A stretch of 64,000 bases of DNA from Microbacterium sp. EYE_78 (GCF_023149035.1 NZ_JAHXMY010000002.1:1178001-1242000), one strand, 5' to 3'. Shown: positions 1 to 9,931, counted from the first letter of the stretch. Made by a program: numbers and translations. The notes: a model not told the origin generated them from the sequence alone.

Positions 1-1184
1 AGCAGGCGACCTCGGCGTGTGAGCACGACCCGACCGCCGATGGCGGACGCCCCGTCGATCAGCCCGTCGGCGATGAGGGATGCCACGGCCCGGCGCCCGG
101 CATCCGTCGCCTCGGACACGGCGACGCCGTCGACGATGCGCGATCGCAGCAGGATGTCCTCGAGGCGGCGAGCCTCGGCATCCGGCAGCTCACGACCCGC
201 AGCCGGCGATTCCGCCGCGGCCAGGCGCTGCGCGTAGGCGGCCGGATGCTTGACGTTCCACCAGCGGAGCCCCCCGATGTGGCTGTGGGCACCGGGCCCG
301 TAGCCCCACCAGTCCTGCCCCGTCCAGTACGAGAGGTTGTGGCGCGATCGCTGCGAGGCCGAGGTCGACCAGTTCGAGACCTCGTACCATCCGTACCCGG
401 CCGCGGCGAGGGTCTCATCGGCGAGCTCGTACATGTCGGCCTGCAGGTCGTCGTCGGGTGCCGGCACCTCGCCGCGACGGATCTGCCGCTCGAGCTTCGT
501 GCCGTCCTCGACGATGAGCGCGTAGGCGGACACGTGGTCGGGGCGCAGCGCGACCGCGGTCTCGAGCGACGTGCGCCAATCCGCGAGCGACTCCCCCGGC
601 GCGCCGTAGATGAGGTCGAGGCTGACGTCCAGTCCGGCGCGTCGGGCCGCCGTGACGGCGGTCTCGACGTTCGCCGGATCGTGCGTGCGGTCGAGCGCCG
701 CGAGCACATGGGGCACGGCGGACTGCATGCCGATGGACAGGCGCGTGACCCCGGCGTCGGCGAGGGTCTGGGCGACGGCATCCGTCATCGTGTCGGGGTT
801 CGCCTCGACGGTGACCTCCGCGGCGTCGGCGAGTCCGAATGCATCGCGGACGCCCGCGAGCATCCGATCCAGGTCGCCCGGTGGCAGGAGCGTCGGCGTC
901 CCGCCTCCGAAGAAGACCGTCTGCGCGGCACGGAGGGCCCCGCGGTCGCCGAGGACGCGACGGGACATGTCGATCTCGCGGAGCACCTCGTCGGCGTACG
1001 CGTCCTGACGGGCTCCGCGCAGCTCGGTCGCCGTGTAGGTGTTGAAGTCGCAGTAGCCGCAGCGCACCCGGCAGAACGGGACGTGAAGGTACACGCCGAA
1101 GTCGACGCGGTCGTCGATCGACACGTCGGTCGGCAGGGCGCCGTCGGGGGGTGCGGGATCTCCGAGGGGAAGCGCGGCCCCCAT
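1..1184 (-). CDS. hemW: HemW-type radical SAM protein (partial, C-terminus cut by window edge)
   Basis: HemW is a radical SAM heme chaperone, historically annotated as oxygen-independent coproporphyrinogen III oxidase. Translating the minus strand from the ATG at 1184 gives about 394 codons with no stop before base 1, close to the usual family length of about 400, so only a few residues are missing. Near the N-terminus it has the [4Fe-4S]-SAM motif CRVRCGYC (CxxxCxxC) within VPFCRVRCGYCDFNTY, followed by the FFGGGTPT glycine-rich motif and later SIGMQS. The ATG shares one base with the TGA of the upstream DUF1990 gene, so the two are probably translationally coupled behind lepA. HemW rather than true HemN is favoured by the CxxxCxxC spacing without an extra trailing cysteine and by the location behind lepA, a common actinobacterial arrangement. 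Confidence 0.92.
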   Translation of the reverse strand, partial: MGAALPLGDPAPPDGALPTDVSIDDRVDFGVYLHVPFCRVRCGYCDFNTYTATELRGARQDAYADEVLREIDMSRRVLGDRGALRAAQTVFFGGGTPTLLPPGDLDRMLAGVRDAFGLADAAEVTVEANPDTMTDAVAQTLADAGVTRLSIGMQSAVPHVLAALDRTHDPANVETAVTAARRAGLDVSLDLIYGAPGESLADWRTSLETAVALRPDHVSAYALIVEDGTKLERQIRRGEVPAPDDDLQADMYELADETLAAAGYGWYEVSNWSTSASQRSRHNLSYWTGQDWWGYGPGAHSHIGGLRWWNVKHPAAYAQRLAAAESPAAGRELPDAEARRLEDILLRSRIVDGVAVSEATDAGRRAVASLIADGLIDGASAIGGRVVLTRRGRL

Positions 1185-1834
1185 CAGGAGCCGGTCGCGT
1201 ACATCGGCGACAGCGCCTGGTGGTAACCCTGGAACAGCGCCCGCCGGCGGCGCTTCATCAGCGGTCGCCAGACGCGGTAGAGGAATCCCGTCGGCCGGTC
1301 GAAGGCGCGGACGGTGAACCAGACTTCGTCGTCGTCGCGCCACTCCAGCAGGAACGACTCCTCGCCGCTGACGACGGAGCCGCCGACCGTCCCGAGGACG
1401 AAGCCCACCCGTCGCGTCTCGTCGGTGACCGAGATGACCCGCAGCTCGGCGTCGGCGCGCATCCCGCCGACCCGCCCCTTCACGTGCGCGCTCGCACCCG
1501 CGCTGACGAAGGGCGTGCCGTCGGCGTCGAAGCGCTGCTCGTCGTCGAGGCGGCTCGGCTGGATCGCGTTGCCGTCGGCGTCGAAGCCGACGCCGGAGTA
1601 CATGGGACCGGGTGCCGGGTGCACGTCGCGCACGAGCAACCCCGCTCCACGCTGCGCCCCCCACCCGAGGAGGGTCTCACTCGAGCTGGTGAAACGGTCC
1701 TGACCGCTGCCGAGCCGCCACGAGGCCTCCGCGGGGATGGTCCCCTTCGGCGGATAGCCCATGAGGTCCGGAGCCTGCGTGGCTCCGACGGCGGCGTAGT
1801 CGACGGTCCCTGCCTGGAAGTTTCCGCGGCGCAT
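1184..1834 (-). CDS. DUF1990 family protein
   Basis: This 216-residue protein resembles the DUF1990 family, whose biochemical role is not established. It has the family look: an N-terminal NYAAVGATQ-like segment (here DYAAVGATQ), a central GAGLLVRDVHPAPG region and a C-terminal GFVLGTVGGSVVSGEE...FTVRAFDRPTG stretch, resembling a START-like or calycin-type ligand fold. No signal peptide or membrane segment is seen. The start has a GGGAGG ribosome site about 8 bases upstream. The gene lies 15 bases after the lepA stop and overlaps the hemW start by one base, so it is the middle member of a lepA-DUF1990-hemW transcription unit. No function can be inferred beyond co-expression. Confidence 0.85.
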   Translation of the reverse strand: MRRGNFQAGTVDYAAVGATQAPDLMGYPPKGTIPAEASWRLGSGQDRFTSSSETLLGWGAQRGAGLLVRDVHPAPGPMYSGVGFDADGNAIQPSRLDDEQRFDADGTPFVSAGASAHVKGRVGGMRADAELRVISVTDETRRVGFVLGTVGGSVVSGEESFLLEWRDDDEVWFTVRAFDRPTGFLYRVWRPLMKRRRRALFQGYHQALSPMYATGS

Positions 1835-1849
1835 CGTCCCAGCCTCCCG

Positions 1850-3700
1850 TTACTTCTTGTCCTTGCCCTCGACGTCTCCCGACAACGCGGCGATGAACGC
1901 CTCTTGGGGGACCTCGACGCGGCCGACCATCTTCATGCGCTTCTTGCCCTCCTTCTGCTTCTCGAGCAGCTTGCGCTTGCGGGTGATGTCGCCGCCGTAA
2001 CACTTCGCGAGGACGTCCTTGCGGATGGCGCGGATGTTCTCGCGGGCGATGATGCGGGCGCCGATCGCTGCCTGGATCGGCACCTCGAACTGCTGACGGG
2101 GGATGAGCTTGCGGAGACGCTCGGTCATCATCGTGCCGTAGCCGTAGGCCTTGTCGCGGTGGACGATCGAGCTGAACGCGTCGACCTTCTCGCCCTGCAG
2201 GAGGATGTCGACCTTCACGAGGTCGGCGGTCTGCGACCCGGCGGGCTCGTAGTCCAGGCTCGCGTAGCCCTGCGTCTTCGACTTGAGGTGGTCGAAGAAG
2301 TCGAAGACGATCTCACCGAGCGGCATGTTGTAGCGCAGCTCGACCCGGTCCTCGCTGAGGTAGTCCATGCCGAGCAGCGACCCGCGGCGGGACTGGCAGA
2401 GCTCCATGACGGTGCCCACGTAGTCCTTCGGCAGCAGGATGCCGACCTTGACGACCGGCTCGGACACCTCGGCGACGCGCCCGTCGGGGTATTCGCTCGG
2501 GTTCGTGACGGTGACCGTCTCCCCCGTGTCGGTCGTGACTGTGTAGGTCACGGAGGGGGCGGTGGTGATGAGGTCGAGTCCGAATTCGCGCGAGAGGCGC
2601 TCGGTGATGATCTCGAGGTGGAGGAGGCCCAGGAAGCCGCATCGGAAGCCGAAGCCGAGCGCGACCGAGGTCTCGGGCTCGTACTGCAGGGACGCGTCCG
2701 ACAGCTTCAGCTTGTCGAGCGCCTCGCGGAGCTCCGCGTAGTCACTGCCGTCGATCGGGTAGATGCCGGAGAAGACCATGGGCTTCGGATCGGTGTACCC
2801 GGCGAGGGCGTCGGCGGCGGGCTTGCGGTGGTTCGTGATCGTGTCGCCGACCTTCGACTGCCGCACGTCCTTCACGCCGGTGATGAGGTAGCCGACCTCG
2901 CCGACGCCGAGTCCCTTCGTGGGCACCGGCTCCGGGCTCGAGACCCCGATCTCGAGCAGGTCGTGCGCAGCCCGGGACGACATCATCTGGATGCGCTCGC
3001 GCGGCTCCAGCTTGCCGTCGACCATCCGGACGTAGGTCACGACCCCGCGGTAGGCGTCGTAGACCGAGTCGAAGATCATGGCGCGCGCGGGGGCGTCGGC
3101 ATCCCCCACCGGGGCGGGGATCCGCTCGACGATCCGGTCGAGCAGCTCCTCGACGCCGATGCCGGTCTTGCCGCTGACCTTCAGGACGTCGGCGGGGTCG
3201 CCGCCGATGAGGTTCGCGAGCTCGGCCGCGTACTTCTCAGGGTCGGCGGCGGGCAGATCGATCTTGTTGAGGACCGGGATGATCTCGAGGTCGTTCTCGA
3301 GCGCCAGGTACAGATTCGCGAGGGTCTGCGCCTCGATGCCCTGTGCGGCGTCGACGAGCAGGATGGCGCCCTCGCACGCAGCGAGCGACCGGCTGACCTC
3401 GTACGTGAAGTCGACGTGGCCGGGGGTGTCGATCATGTTGAGGGCGAACGTGCCGTCGGCGGTGGCCCACGGCATCCGCACCGCCTGGCTCTTGATCGTG
3501 ATCCCGCGCTCGCGCTCGATGTCCATGCGGTCGAGGTACTGGGCGCGCATGTCGCGGTCCGAGACCACGCCGGTGATCTGCAGCATGCGGTCGGCCAGGG
3601 TGGACTTGCCGTGGTCGATGTGGGCGATGATGCAGAAGTTGCGGAGCTGCGCGGGCGGCGTGGCCGCAGGCTGCAGGGGCTCAAGGGCGCGGGGTGACAT
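1850..3700 (-). CDS. lepA: Elongation factor 4 (LepA), ribosome back-translocase GTPase
   Basis: LepA is a ribosome-associated GTPase that influences translocation or initiation-complex maturation. The 616-residue protein has the G1 motif AHIDHGKST around residues 27-35, the Switch region [12 protein letters not shown], the G3 motif DTPGHVDF and the G4 motif NKID. The characteristic LepA C-terminal domain follows ([37 protein letters not shown] read in pieces). Length matches the family (about 600). The ATG at 3700 is preceded by a TAGACT -10 box only nine bases away, so the mRNA should have an almost absent leader. It is the first gene of a lepA-DUF1990-hemW run. Confidence 0.97.
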   Translation of the reverse strand: MSPRALEPLQPAATPPAQLRNFCIIAHIDHGKSTLADRMLQITGVVSDRDMRAQYLDRMDIERERGITIKSQAVRMPWATADGTFALNMIDTPGHVDFTYEVSRSLAACEGAILLVDAAQGIEAQTLANLYLALENDLEIIPVLNKIDLPAADPEKYAAELANLIGGDPADVLKVSGKTGIGVEELLDRIVERIPAPVGDADAPARAMIFDSVYDAYRGVVTYVRMVDGKLEPRERIQMMSSRAAHDLLEIGVSSPEPVPTKGLGVGEVGYLITGVKDVRQSKVGDTITNHRKPAADALAGYTDPKPMVFSGIYPIDGSDYAELREALDKLKLSDASLQYEPETSVALGFGFRCGFLGLLHLEIITERLSREFGLDLITTAPSVTYTVTTDTGETVTVTNPSEYPDGRVAEVSEPVVKVGILLPKDYVGTVMELCQSRRGSLLGMDYLSEDRVELRYNMPLGEIVFDFFDHLKSKTQGYASLDYEPAGSQTADLVKVDILLQGEKVDAFSSIVHRDKAYGYGTMMTERLRKLIPRQQFEVPIQAAIGARIIARENIRAIRKDVLAKCYGGDITRKRKLLEKQKEGKKRMKMVGRVEVPQEAFIAALSGDVEGKDKK

Positions 3701-3709
3701 GACGAGAGG

Positions 3710-3715
3710 AGTCTA
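3710..3715 (-). promoter_or_regulatory. -10 box of lepA (near-leaderless)
   Basis: On the minus strand TAGACT lies nine bases before the lepA ATG, which predicts a 5' leader of only about two bases. No Shine-Dalgarno sequence is seen. The interval 3716-3922 up to the nuclease gene holds no other gene; it must contain the promoter of that gene, which I could not place. Confidence 0.5.
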
Positions 3716-3922
3716 CCGGCGACGGGCGCCGCGACCTCCCGCCGGCTGCCGCGAGTGCCGCACTGTAACCCGACGCCGCGACGACACGCCAGCAACCCCA
3801 CCGATGAGAAAGAGTTAACCGATCTGCCACTTGTGGGGGCGGGAAACCGAACAGATGCTCAATGTGGCGGCCGGTTCCTGCGCGAAAAGCCCCGTGCCCG
3901 AGCCGCCTCGGGAGACCCCACC

Positions 3923-6900
3923 GTGTCGCAGCCACCCGTTCCCCCTTCTTTCACGCGGTCGACGTTCCGTCGTTCCTGCGCCGCCCTGACCGCCGTAGTC
4001 GTCACGGCCGGCGGCCTGGCGCTCGTGCCGAGTGCGGCGTCCGCAGCGGTCGACGCCGATTCGCCGCTGGTCATCTCGGAGGTGTACGGAGGCGGCGGCA
4101 ACAGCGGCGCCGCGTTCAACCGGGACTTCGTGGAGCTCGCCAACACCGGCGACACCACGATCGACCTCAGCGGCTACAGCGTGCAGTACGCGTCGGCGAC
4201 CGGCGTGTCCTGGCAGGTCACGAAGCTCGGCGACGTCGACCTCCCCGCGGGTCAGCAGCTGCTCGTCGGCCAGGCGACGGGATCGAACACCGCACTCCCC
4301 GGCTTCGACGCGGACGTGGAGGGCACGATCGCGATGAGCGGGTCCGGTGCCAAGGTCGCCCTCGTCTCCTCCGAGACCGCGCTCGCCGGCAGCACCGGCA
4401 TCGCCGCCCTCGACCAAGTCGTCGACCTCGTCGGGTGGGGCGCCACGACCAACAGCTTCGCCGGCAGCGGCCCCGCCCCCGGGACCGGCAACGGCACCAG
4501 CGTGTCCCGTGACGCCGACTTCTCGAACACCGCCGACAACGCTGCGGACTTCGACGCGGTCACCCCGACCCCCGTCGGTCTCGGTGCGGTGGACCCCGAG
4601 CCCGAACCCGACCCGGAGCCGCAGGTCGCCACGATCGCCGAGGTGCAGGGGACGAGCGACGCATCGCCCCTGGCCGGACGGACGGTCACGACGACCGGCG
4701 TCGTCACCGCGCACTACCCCACCCGCGGATACGACGGGTACGTCATCCAGACGCCCGGCACCGGCGGCGACCTCGACCTGTCGGCGCACACCGCGTCGGA
4801 CGCGGTCTTCGTCTACGCGCCGGGTGCCGTGGACGACGTCGCGCTCGGCGACACCGTGACCGTCACCGGCTCGGTCTCGGAGTACGAGGGCCTCACCGAG
4901 ATCACCGTCGATGCGGGCGACGCGGAGGTCGTGGCAGACGCCGAGGCGCCCCGACCCGCAGCCGTCGGCTGGCCCGAGACGGACGCGCAGCGCGAGTCCC
5001 TCGAGTCGATGCTCATCGCACCCGAGGGCGGGTTCACGGTCAGCGACACCTACAGCACCAACCGATTCGGAGACGTGGGACTCGCCACCGGCACCGAGCC
5101 GCTGCGCCAGCCGACCGACGTCGCGCGTCCCGGCAGCGATGCCGCAAAGGCCGTCGCAGCCGACAACGCCGCACGCGGCGTCCGCCTGGACGACGGCGGC
5201 AGCACCGACTTCAGCAGCCGGGCGAACTCCGGCCTGACGCCGGCCTACGTCTCGCTCACCGAGCCCATCACGGTCGGAGCCTCGGTCTCCTTCACCGAGC
5301 CGCTGGTCGTCGACTACCGCAACGGCGCCTGGAAGCTGAATCCCCTCGAGCCCCTCGTCGGCGACGGCACCGGTGCCGACGGCGTCACGTTCGAGAACGT
5401 CCGCACGTCGGCGCCCGAGGCGGTCGGAGGCGACCTGACGCTCGCGTCGTTCAACGTCCTCAACTACTTCACCACCTTGGGCACCGACGACGCCTCGTGC
5501 GTCGCCTACACCGACCGCTTCGGCGACGGCGTCACGGTCCGCGAGGGCTGCGACCAGCGCGGGGCGTGGGATGCCGCGGATCTCGAGCGCCAGCAGGCCA
5601 AGCTCGTCGAGGCCATCACCACGGTCGATGCCTCAGTGGTCGGACTGATGGAGATCGAGAACTCCGCCGCGCTCGGCGAGGCGACCGACGAGGCGACCGC
5701 CACGCTCGTCGCCGCGCTCAACGCCGAGGCCGGGGCGGGCACGTGGGCGTTCGTCCCCTCGTCGGCGGACCTGCCCCCGGCATCCGAGCAGGACGTCATC
5801 ACCAACGCGATCATCTACCAGCCGGCCGAGGTCTCCCCCGTCGGCGCCGCGCGCGCCCTCGGCGACCAGAGCGGCGACGACGAGGCATTCGGCAACGCCC
5901 GTGAGCCCATCGCGCAGGTGTTCGAGCCCACGGGCGGCGGCGCACCGCTCCTGTTCGCCGTGAACCACTTCAAGTCCAAGGGGTCGGCGGGTCCGTGGCC
6001 CGGCGATGCCGACAACGGCGACGGCCAGGGATCGTCGAACGAGTCCCGTGTGCGGCAGGCCACCGCCCTCCGCGACTGGATCGACGGCATCAAGGGTGAG
6101 GTCGACGCCGTCGCGCTCGCCGGCGACTTCAACTCCTACGGTCAGGAGGACCCGCTGCAGGTCCTGTACGACGCGGGCTACAGCGACGCCGAGACCGCCT
6201 TCGAGGTCGATTCATCGTCGTACAGCTTCTCGGGACTGTCGGGTTCGCTCGACCACGTCCTGCTGAACGAGTCCGCGCTGGCTCGCGCCACGGACGCCGA
6301 CATCTGGAACATCAACTCCGGGGAGTCCATCGCCCTCGAGTACAGCCGCTTCCGGTCGCACGGCACGGAGTTCTACTCAGCCGACCCGTTCCGCTCCAGC
6401 GACCACGACCCGGTCGTCGTCGGGATGCAGGCGGACGCCGCCCCGGTGCAGCTGACGCTGCTCGGCATCAACGACTTCCACGGTCGCATCGACGGCAACA
6501 CGGTCGCCTTCGCAGGAACCGTCGAGGAGCTGCGGGATGCGGCATCCGGCCCCACCGTGTTCCTCTCGGCCGGCGACAACATCGGGGCCTCGCTGTTCGC
6601 GTCCTCGGTCGCGCAGGACAAGCCCACGATCGACGTGCTGAACGCGATGGGCCTCGAGGCGAGCGCCGTGGGCAACCACGAGTTCGACCGCGGTTTCGCC
6701 GACCTCGAGGGTCGCGTCTCCGACGCCTCCGATGCACCGCAGCTCGGCGCGAACGTGTACGAGAAGGGGACGGACACCCCCGCCCTCGACGAGTACGCCC
6801 TCATCGACGTCGACGGGCTGACGCTCGGCGTGATCGGCGCCGTGACGGAGGAGACCCCGACGCTCGTGACGCCGACCGGCATCGAGACGGTCGACTTCAG

Positions 6901-8650
6901 CGACCCCGTCGCGGCGGTGAACCGCGTCGCGGCGCAGCTCAGCGACGGCGACGCCGCGAACGGCGAGGCCGACGTGCTCGTCGCGCTGTACCACGAGGGT
7001 GCCGGGGCGGGGACACCGGACGGCGCCACGCTCGAAGAAGAGGTCGCCGCGGGCGGAGCCTTCGGCGCGATCATCGAGGACACCTCGGCCGAGATCGATG
7101 CCATCTTCACCGGCCACACGCACAAGGAGTACGCGTGGTCCGCGCCGATCCCCGGCACCGACCGGACGCGTCCCGTCGTCCAGACCGGGTCGTACGGCGC
7201 CAAGATCGGTGAGATCACGCTGACGGTCGACCCGGCCACCGGCGACGTCTCGGCCCACACCGAGCGCAACGTCGCACGGACGGCCACCCCTGCCGCCGAC
7301 CTGATCTCCGAGTACCCGAGGGTCGCCGAGGTCGACCGCATCGTGCAGGCGGCGGTGGCCAACGCGGCCGCCGTCGGCAACACCGAGGTCGGTCAGATCG
7401 AGGACGACATCACGACGGCGTTCACCGGTGGGTCCTACGTCGACGGCGTGTACGCGGGCGGATCCCGCGACAACCGCGCAGCGGAGTCGACGCTCGGCAA
7501 CACGGTGGCCGACATGCTGCGCGACAGCCTGGCCGACCTCCCGAACGGCGCGGTCATCGGCGTCACCAACCCGGGCGGTCTGCGCGCGGATCTCTGGGAC
7601 ACGCAGGCGGAGTTCGGCGCGAACGCCGTCGCGGGCCTTGCGGACGGGTCGCTCTCGTTCAGCCAGGCGAACGCGGTCCTGCCGTTCAACAACACGCTGG
7701 CGCTCGTCACCCTGACGGGCGAGGAGTTCACGACGCTGCTCGAGCAGCAGTGGCAGCGCGACGCCCAGGGCAACGTCCCGCAGCGCCCGTATCTGCAGCT
7801 GGGGCTTTCGGACAACGTGTCGTACACCTACGACCCGGCACTCCCCGAGGGCGAGCGGATCACCTCGGTGACCGTCGACGGCCAGCCGATCGACCCCCAG
7901 GGCACGTATCGGATCGGCACGTTCTCGTTCCTCGCAGCCGGAGGCGACAACTTCCGCGCCTTCACCGAGGGCGACGACTACGTCGACACCGGACTCGTGG
8001 ACTACGAGGCATGGGTCGACTACATCGCGGAGAACTCGCCGATCGCGTCCTCGTTCGCGAAGCGAGCCGTCCAGGTGTCGGGGGCGCCCGAGACTGCGGC
8101 GGCGGGTGAGACCGTCTCGTTCGAGGTCGCCGGCCTGAACCTGACCAGCCAAGGATCGCCCGCCAACACCGAGCTGACCGTCGCACTGGGCGAGCAGACG
8201 CTCGGCACCGTGCCCGTCACGGACGGCGCGGCATCGGTCAACGTCGCGCTGCCCGCGGACACCGCGGCCGGTGCAGCCACGCTCACCCTCACGGCCGCGC
8301 CGAGCGGGACCGTCGTCCGCGTGCCGCTGACGGTGGAGGCGCCGGCGGAGCCCGCCGCGAGCACCACGACGAGCCTGATCGCGCTGCCGCCGGTGCAGAT
8401 CAACGGTCTCCTCCACGCGACGCTGTTCGCGTATGTGGCCCAGGACGGCGGCCGTCCCGACGGCGTCGTGGAGTTCCGCGAGGGATCGACGGTCGTCGCC
8501 TCGGTCGAGGTGAAGCGGGGCGTCGCAACCGCACGACTCCCCCGTCTCTCGAAGGGGTCGCACGTGTACACCGCGACCTTCGTCCCGGCCGACCCCGCCG
8601 CGGCCGCAGGATCGCAGAGCTCGCCTGTGCGGGTGCGCGTCCTCTTCTGA
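3923..8650 (+). CDS. Secreted ExeM/NucH-type endonuclease fused to a 5'-nucleotidase
   Basis: A 1,575-residue secreted protein that probably degrades extracellular DNA and dephosphorylates the nucleotides, scavenging phosphate and nucleosides. The GTG at 3923 is chosen because GGGAG lies 8 bases upstream and the product then opens with a signal peptide (Arg-rich start, hydrophobic core TAVVVTAGGLALV, AxA cleavage near residue 40). Domains in order: a lamin-tail domain (about 45-165), a proline/glutamate linker PEPEPDPEP, an OB-like region, an endonuclease/exonuclease/phosphatase domain (about 506-836; LMEIENS, AGDFNSY, SSDHDP), then a metallophosphoesterase 5'-nucleotidase domain (from about 843; NDFHGR, GNHEFD, TGHTH) with its C-terminal nucleotidase domain (about 1190-1343; NPGGLR, LPFNNT). 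An Ig-like domain follows (about 1478-1575). There is no sortase motif, so release rather than wall anchoring is likely. A hairpin terminator follows. Confidence 0.9.
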   Translation: MSQPPVPPSFTRSTFRRSCAALTAVVVTAGGLALVPSAASAAVDADSPLVISEVYGGGGNSGAAFNRDFVELANTGDTTIDLSGYSVQYASATGVSWQVTKLGDVDLPAGQQLLVGQATGSNTALPGFDADVEGTIAMSGSGAKVALVSSETALAGSTGIAALDQVVDLVGWGATTNSFAGSGPAPGTGNGTSVSRDADFSNTADNAADFDAVTPTPVGLGAVDPEPEPDPEPQVATIAEVQGTSDASPLAGRTVTTTGVVTAHYPTRGYDGYVIQTPGTGGDLDLSAHTASDAVFVYAPGAVDDVALGDTVTVTGSVSEYEGLTEITVDAGDAEVVADAEAPRPAAVGWPETDAQRESLESMLIAPEGGFTVSDTYSTNRFGDVGLATGTEPLRQPTDVARPGSDAAKAVAADNAARGVRLDDGGSTDFSSRANSGLTPAYVSLTEPITVGASVSFTEPLVVDYRNGAWKLNPLEPLVGDGTGADGVTFENVRTSAPEAVGGDLTLASFNVLNYFTTLGTDDASCVAYTDRFGDGVTVREGCDQRGAWDAADLERQQAKLVEAITTVDASVVGLMEIENSAALGEATDEATATLVAALNAEAGAGTWAFVPSSADLPPASEQDVITNAIIYQPAEVSPVGAARALGDQSGDDEAFGNAREPIAQVFEPTGGGAPLLFAVNHFKSKGSAGPWPGDADNGDGQGSSNESRVRQATALRDWIDGIKGEVDAVALAGDFNSYGQEDPLQVLYDAGYSDAETAFEVDSSSYSFSGLSGSLDHVLLNESALARATDADIWNINSGESIALEYSRFRSHGTEFYSADPFRSSDHDPVVVGMQADAAPVQLTLLGINDFHGRIDGNTVAFAGTVEELRDAASGPTVFLSAGDNIGASLFASSVAQDKPTIDVLNAMGLEASAVGNHEFDRGFADLEGRVSDASDAPQLGANVYEKGTDTPALDEYALIDVDGLTLGVIGAVTEETPTLVTPTGIETVDFSDPVAAVNRVAAQLSDGDAANGEADVLVALYHEGAGAGTPDGATLEEEVAAGGAFGAIIEDTSAEIDAIFTGHTHKEYAWSAPIPGTDRTRPVVQTGSYGAKIGEITLTVDPATGDVSAHTERNVARTATPAADLISEYPRVAEVDRIVQAAVANAAAVGNTEVGQIEDDITTAFTGGSYVDGVYAGGSRDNRAAESTLGNTVADMLRDSLADLPNGAVIGVTNPGGLRADLWDTQAEFGANAVAGLADGSLSFSQANAVLPFNNTLALVTLTGEEFTTLLEQQWQRDAQGNVPQRPYLQLGLSDNVSYTYDPALPEGERITSVTVDGQPIDPQGTYRIGTFSFLAAGGDNFRAFTEGDDYVDTGLVDYEAWVDYIAENSPIASSFAKRAVQVSGAPETAAAGETVSFEVAGLNLTSQGSPANTELTVALGEQTLGTVPVTDGAASVNVALPADTAAGAATLTLTAAPSGTVVRVPLTVEAPAEPAASTTTSLIALPPVQINGLLHATLFAYVAQDGGRPDGVVEFREGSTVVASVEVKRGVATARLPRLSKGSHVYTATFVPADPAAAAGSQSSPVRVRVLF

Positions 8651-8663
8651 GGCATGGCATCGC

Positions 8664-8699
8664 CGCAGCGGGGTGGGTCTTCCGACCCGCCCCGCTGCG
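8664..8699 (+). terminator. Hairpin terminator after the nuclease gene
   Basis: A 16-bp near-perfect stem (one G-T pair) around a TTCC loop begins 14 bases after the stop codon. There is no clear T-run, as is common for high-GC actinobacterial terminators. Confidence 0.6.
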
Positions 8700-8719
8700 C
8701 GTGGACCGGCCTGCGTTCG

Positions 8720-8725
8720 TAGGCT
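8720..8725 (+). promoter_or_regulatory. Leaderless -10 box of the alpha/beta hydrolase
   Basis: TAGGCT is followed by six bases and then the ATG at 8732, the geometry of a leaderless transcript. Confidence 0.55.
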
Positions 8726-8731
8726 GGACCC

Positions 8732-9454
8732 ATGACGGCTCAGGTGGTGTTCGTCCACGGCATCCGCACCTCCGCGACGATGTGGCGCGCGCAGGTCGAG
8801 CACCTGGAGTCGCTCGGCGTTCCGTGCGTGGCGGTCGACCTACCCGGCCACGGCACCCGGATGGCGGAGACGTTCACGCTCGACGGCGCGTTCGAGACGA
8901 TCGACGCCGCCGTGCGGGATGCCGCGACCCGAGGTCCGGTCGTCCTCGTGGCCCACTCGATGGGTGGGCTCGTGGCGATCGAGTACGTCGGCGCCGAGCA
9001 ACCGCCCCCGGTCGCCGCGTTCATCGCGGCGGGGTGCACCTCGATCCCGCGCGGCGCAGGACTCGCGATCTACCGGGCGCTCGCGCGTGGTTTCGATCGC
9101 CTCCCCCGGCGGGGTCAATGGTTCACGGACATCGTGCTCGACCGGACCCTGCCGGCCGAGACCCGGGCGGATTTCGGTGCCGGAGGCTACGCATACGACG
9201 CGCAGGACGTGGCGCTGCGCAGCCTGTCGGTGCTCGACCTCGTCGCGGCACTGCGCCGCATCCGCATCCCGATGTGGTTCGTCAACGGTCAGTGGGATCA
9301 GCTGCGGCGCAACGAGCGGCTCTTCGCCTCACTCGTCCCCGAGGCGGAGCTCATCGTCGTCCCGCGGACCTCGCACCTCGTGACGGCGATGCGACCCCGC
9401 GTGTTCAACGCGGTCCTCGACCTCGCCCTCGCGACCGTCGACGCCGAGCAGTGA
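8732..9454 (+). CDS. Alpha/beta hydrolase fold protein
   Basis: A 240-residue cytosolic serine hydrolase of unknown substrate. The fold is clear: VVFVHGIRTSATMW at the oxyanion-hole strand, the nucleophile elbow AHSMGG with Ser76, the acid residue in NGQWDQ (Asp189) and the base in RTSHL (His215). There is no signal peptide. The start is supported by a leaderless-type promoter at 8720-8725. The gene stands alone between the terminator of the nuclease gene and the rpsT promoter region, so the context gives no substrate hint. It could be an esterase, a lactonase or a menaquinone-pathway-like hydrolase; nothing in the sequence separates these. Confidence 0.85.
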   Translation: MTAQVVFVHGIRTSATMWRAQVEHLESLGVPCVAVDLPGHGTRMAETFTLDGAFETIDAAVRDAATRGPVVLVAHSMGGLVAIEYVGAEQPPPVAAFIAAGCTSIPRGAGLAIYRALARGFDRLPRRGQWFTDIVLDRTLPAETRADFGAGGYAYDAQDVALRSLSVLDLVAALRRIRIPMWFVNGQWDQLRRNERLFASLVPEAELIVVPRTSHLVTAMRPRVFNAVLDLALATVDAEQ

Positions 9455-9484
9455 TCCGGAGTTCGGGATCCGCGCGTCGCCTGG

Positions 9485-9490
9485 TAGACT
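9485..9490 (+). promoter_or_regulatory. Putative -10 box of rpsT
   Basis: TAGACT lies about 110 bases ahead of the rpsT start, leaving an untranslated leader of about 100 bases. That leader (9491-9600) contains short T-rich and CACAC runs but no hairpin I trust. The -35 match is weak. Confidence 0.4.
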
Positions 9491-9600
9491 CGGTTTTTGG
9501 CTTGCGTGTGGGTATCTCCCTCACACGACCGCCGCGTGACAGCCCTCTTCTGTCGCTCGGCACACTCATCCGATAACTCCGAACGAAAGATACGTCGAAC

Positions 9601-9861
9601 GTGGCGAACATCAAGTCGCAGATCAAGCGCAACAAGACCAACGAGAAGGCGCGCGAGCGCAACAAGGCTGTCAAGAGCCAGCTGAAGACGGTCGTCCGTC
9701 AGGCGCGCGAGGCCATCGCCGCCGGCGACAAGGCCGCTGCCGAGACCGCGCTGCTCAAGGCCACCAAGAAGCTCGACAAGGCCGTCAGCAAGGGCGTCAT
9801 CCACGAGAACCAGGCTGCGAACCGCAAGTCCTCGATCGCCAAGCAGGTCGCCGCTCTCTGA
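9601..9861 (+). CDS. rpsT: 30S ribosomal protein S20
   Basis: S20 binds 16S rRNA early in assembly of the small subunit. The 86-residue product is strongly basic and begins (GTG start) with the family hallmark [20 protein letters not shown], followed by two long helices typical of S20. The length is normal. The gene is transcribed alone from a promoter about 110 bases upstream and ends at a strong hairpin shared with the convergent holA gene. The rpsT-holA adjacency is conserved in many bacteria. Confidence 0.98.
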   Translation: MANIKSQIKRNKTNEKARERNKAVKSQLKTVVRQAREAIAAGDKAAAETALLKATKKLDKAVSKGVIHENQAANRKSSIAKQVAAL

Positions 9862-9874
9862 GCCGCAACGCTTC

Positions 9875-9906
9875 CGAAGGCCCGTCCCGCAAGGGGCGGG
9901 CCTTCG
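9875..9906. terminator. Bidirectional terminator between rpsT and holA
   Basis: A 14-bp stem (one G-T pair) with a GCAA tetraloop lies between the convergent stops of rpsT and holA. Its arms end in CGAAGG/CCTTCG, so it can act on both strands. Confidence 0.8.
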
Positions 9907-9931
9907 TCGTTCCGAGGACCGGCGTGCGGAG

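Noticed and set aside
1151..3697. 848-residue plus-strand frame opposite lepA
   Set aside because: It is a GC-driven shadow of lepA, rich in Arg, Asp, Leu and Val with no motif; the minus-strand protein has all LepA signatures.
3755..3922. Extended N-terminus of the secreted nuclease from 3755
   Set aside because: It would put about 56 non-signal residues before the signal peptide; the GTG at 3923 has a ribosome site and a normal signal sequence.
6377..8803. 808-residue minus-strand frame opposite the nuclease gene
   Set aside because: Shadow of the nuclease/5'-nucleotidase gene, low-complexity Arg/Asp/Val composition and no ribosome site.
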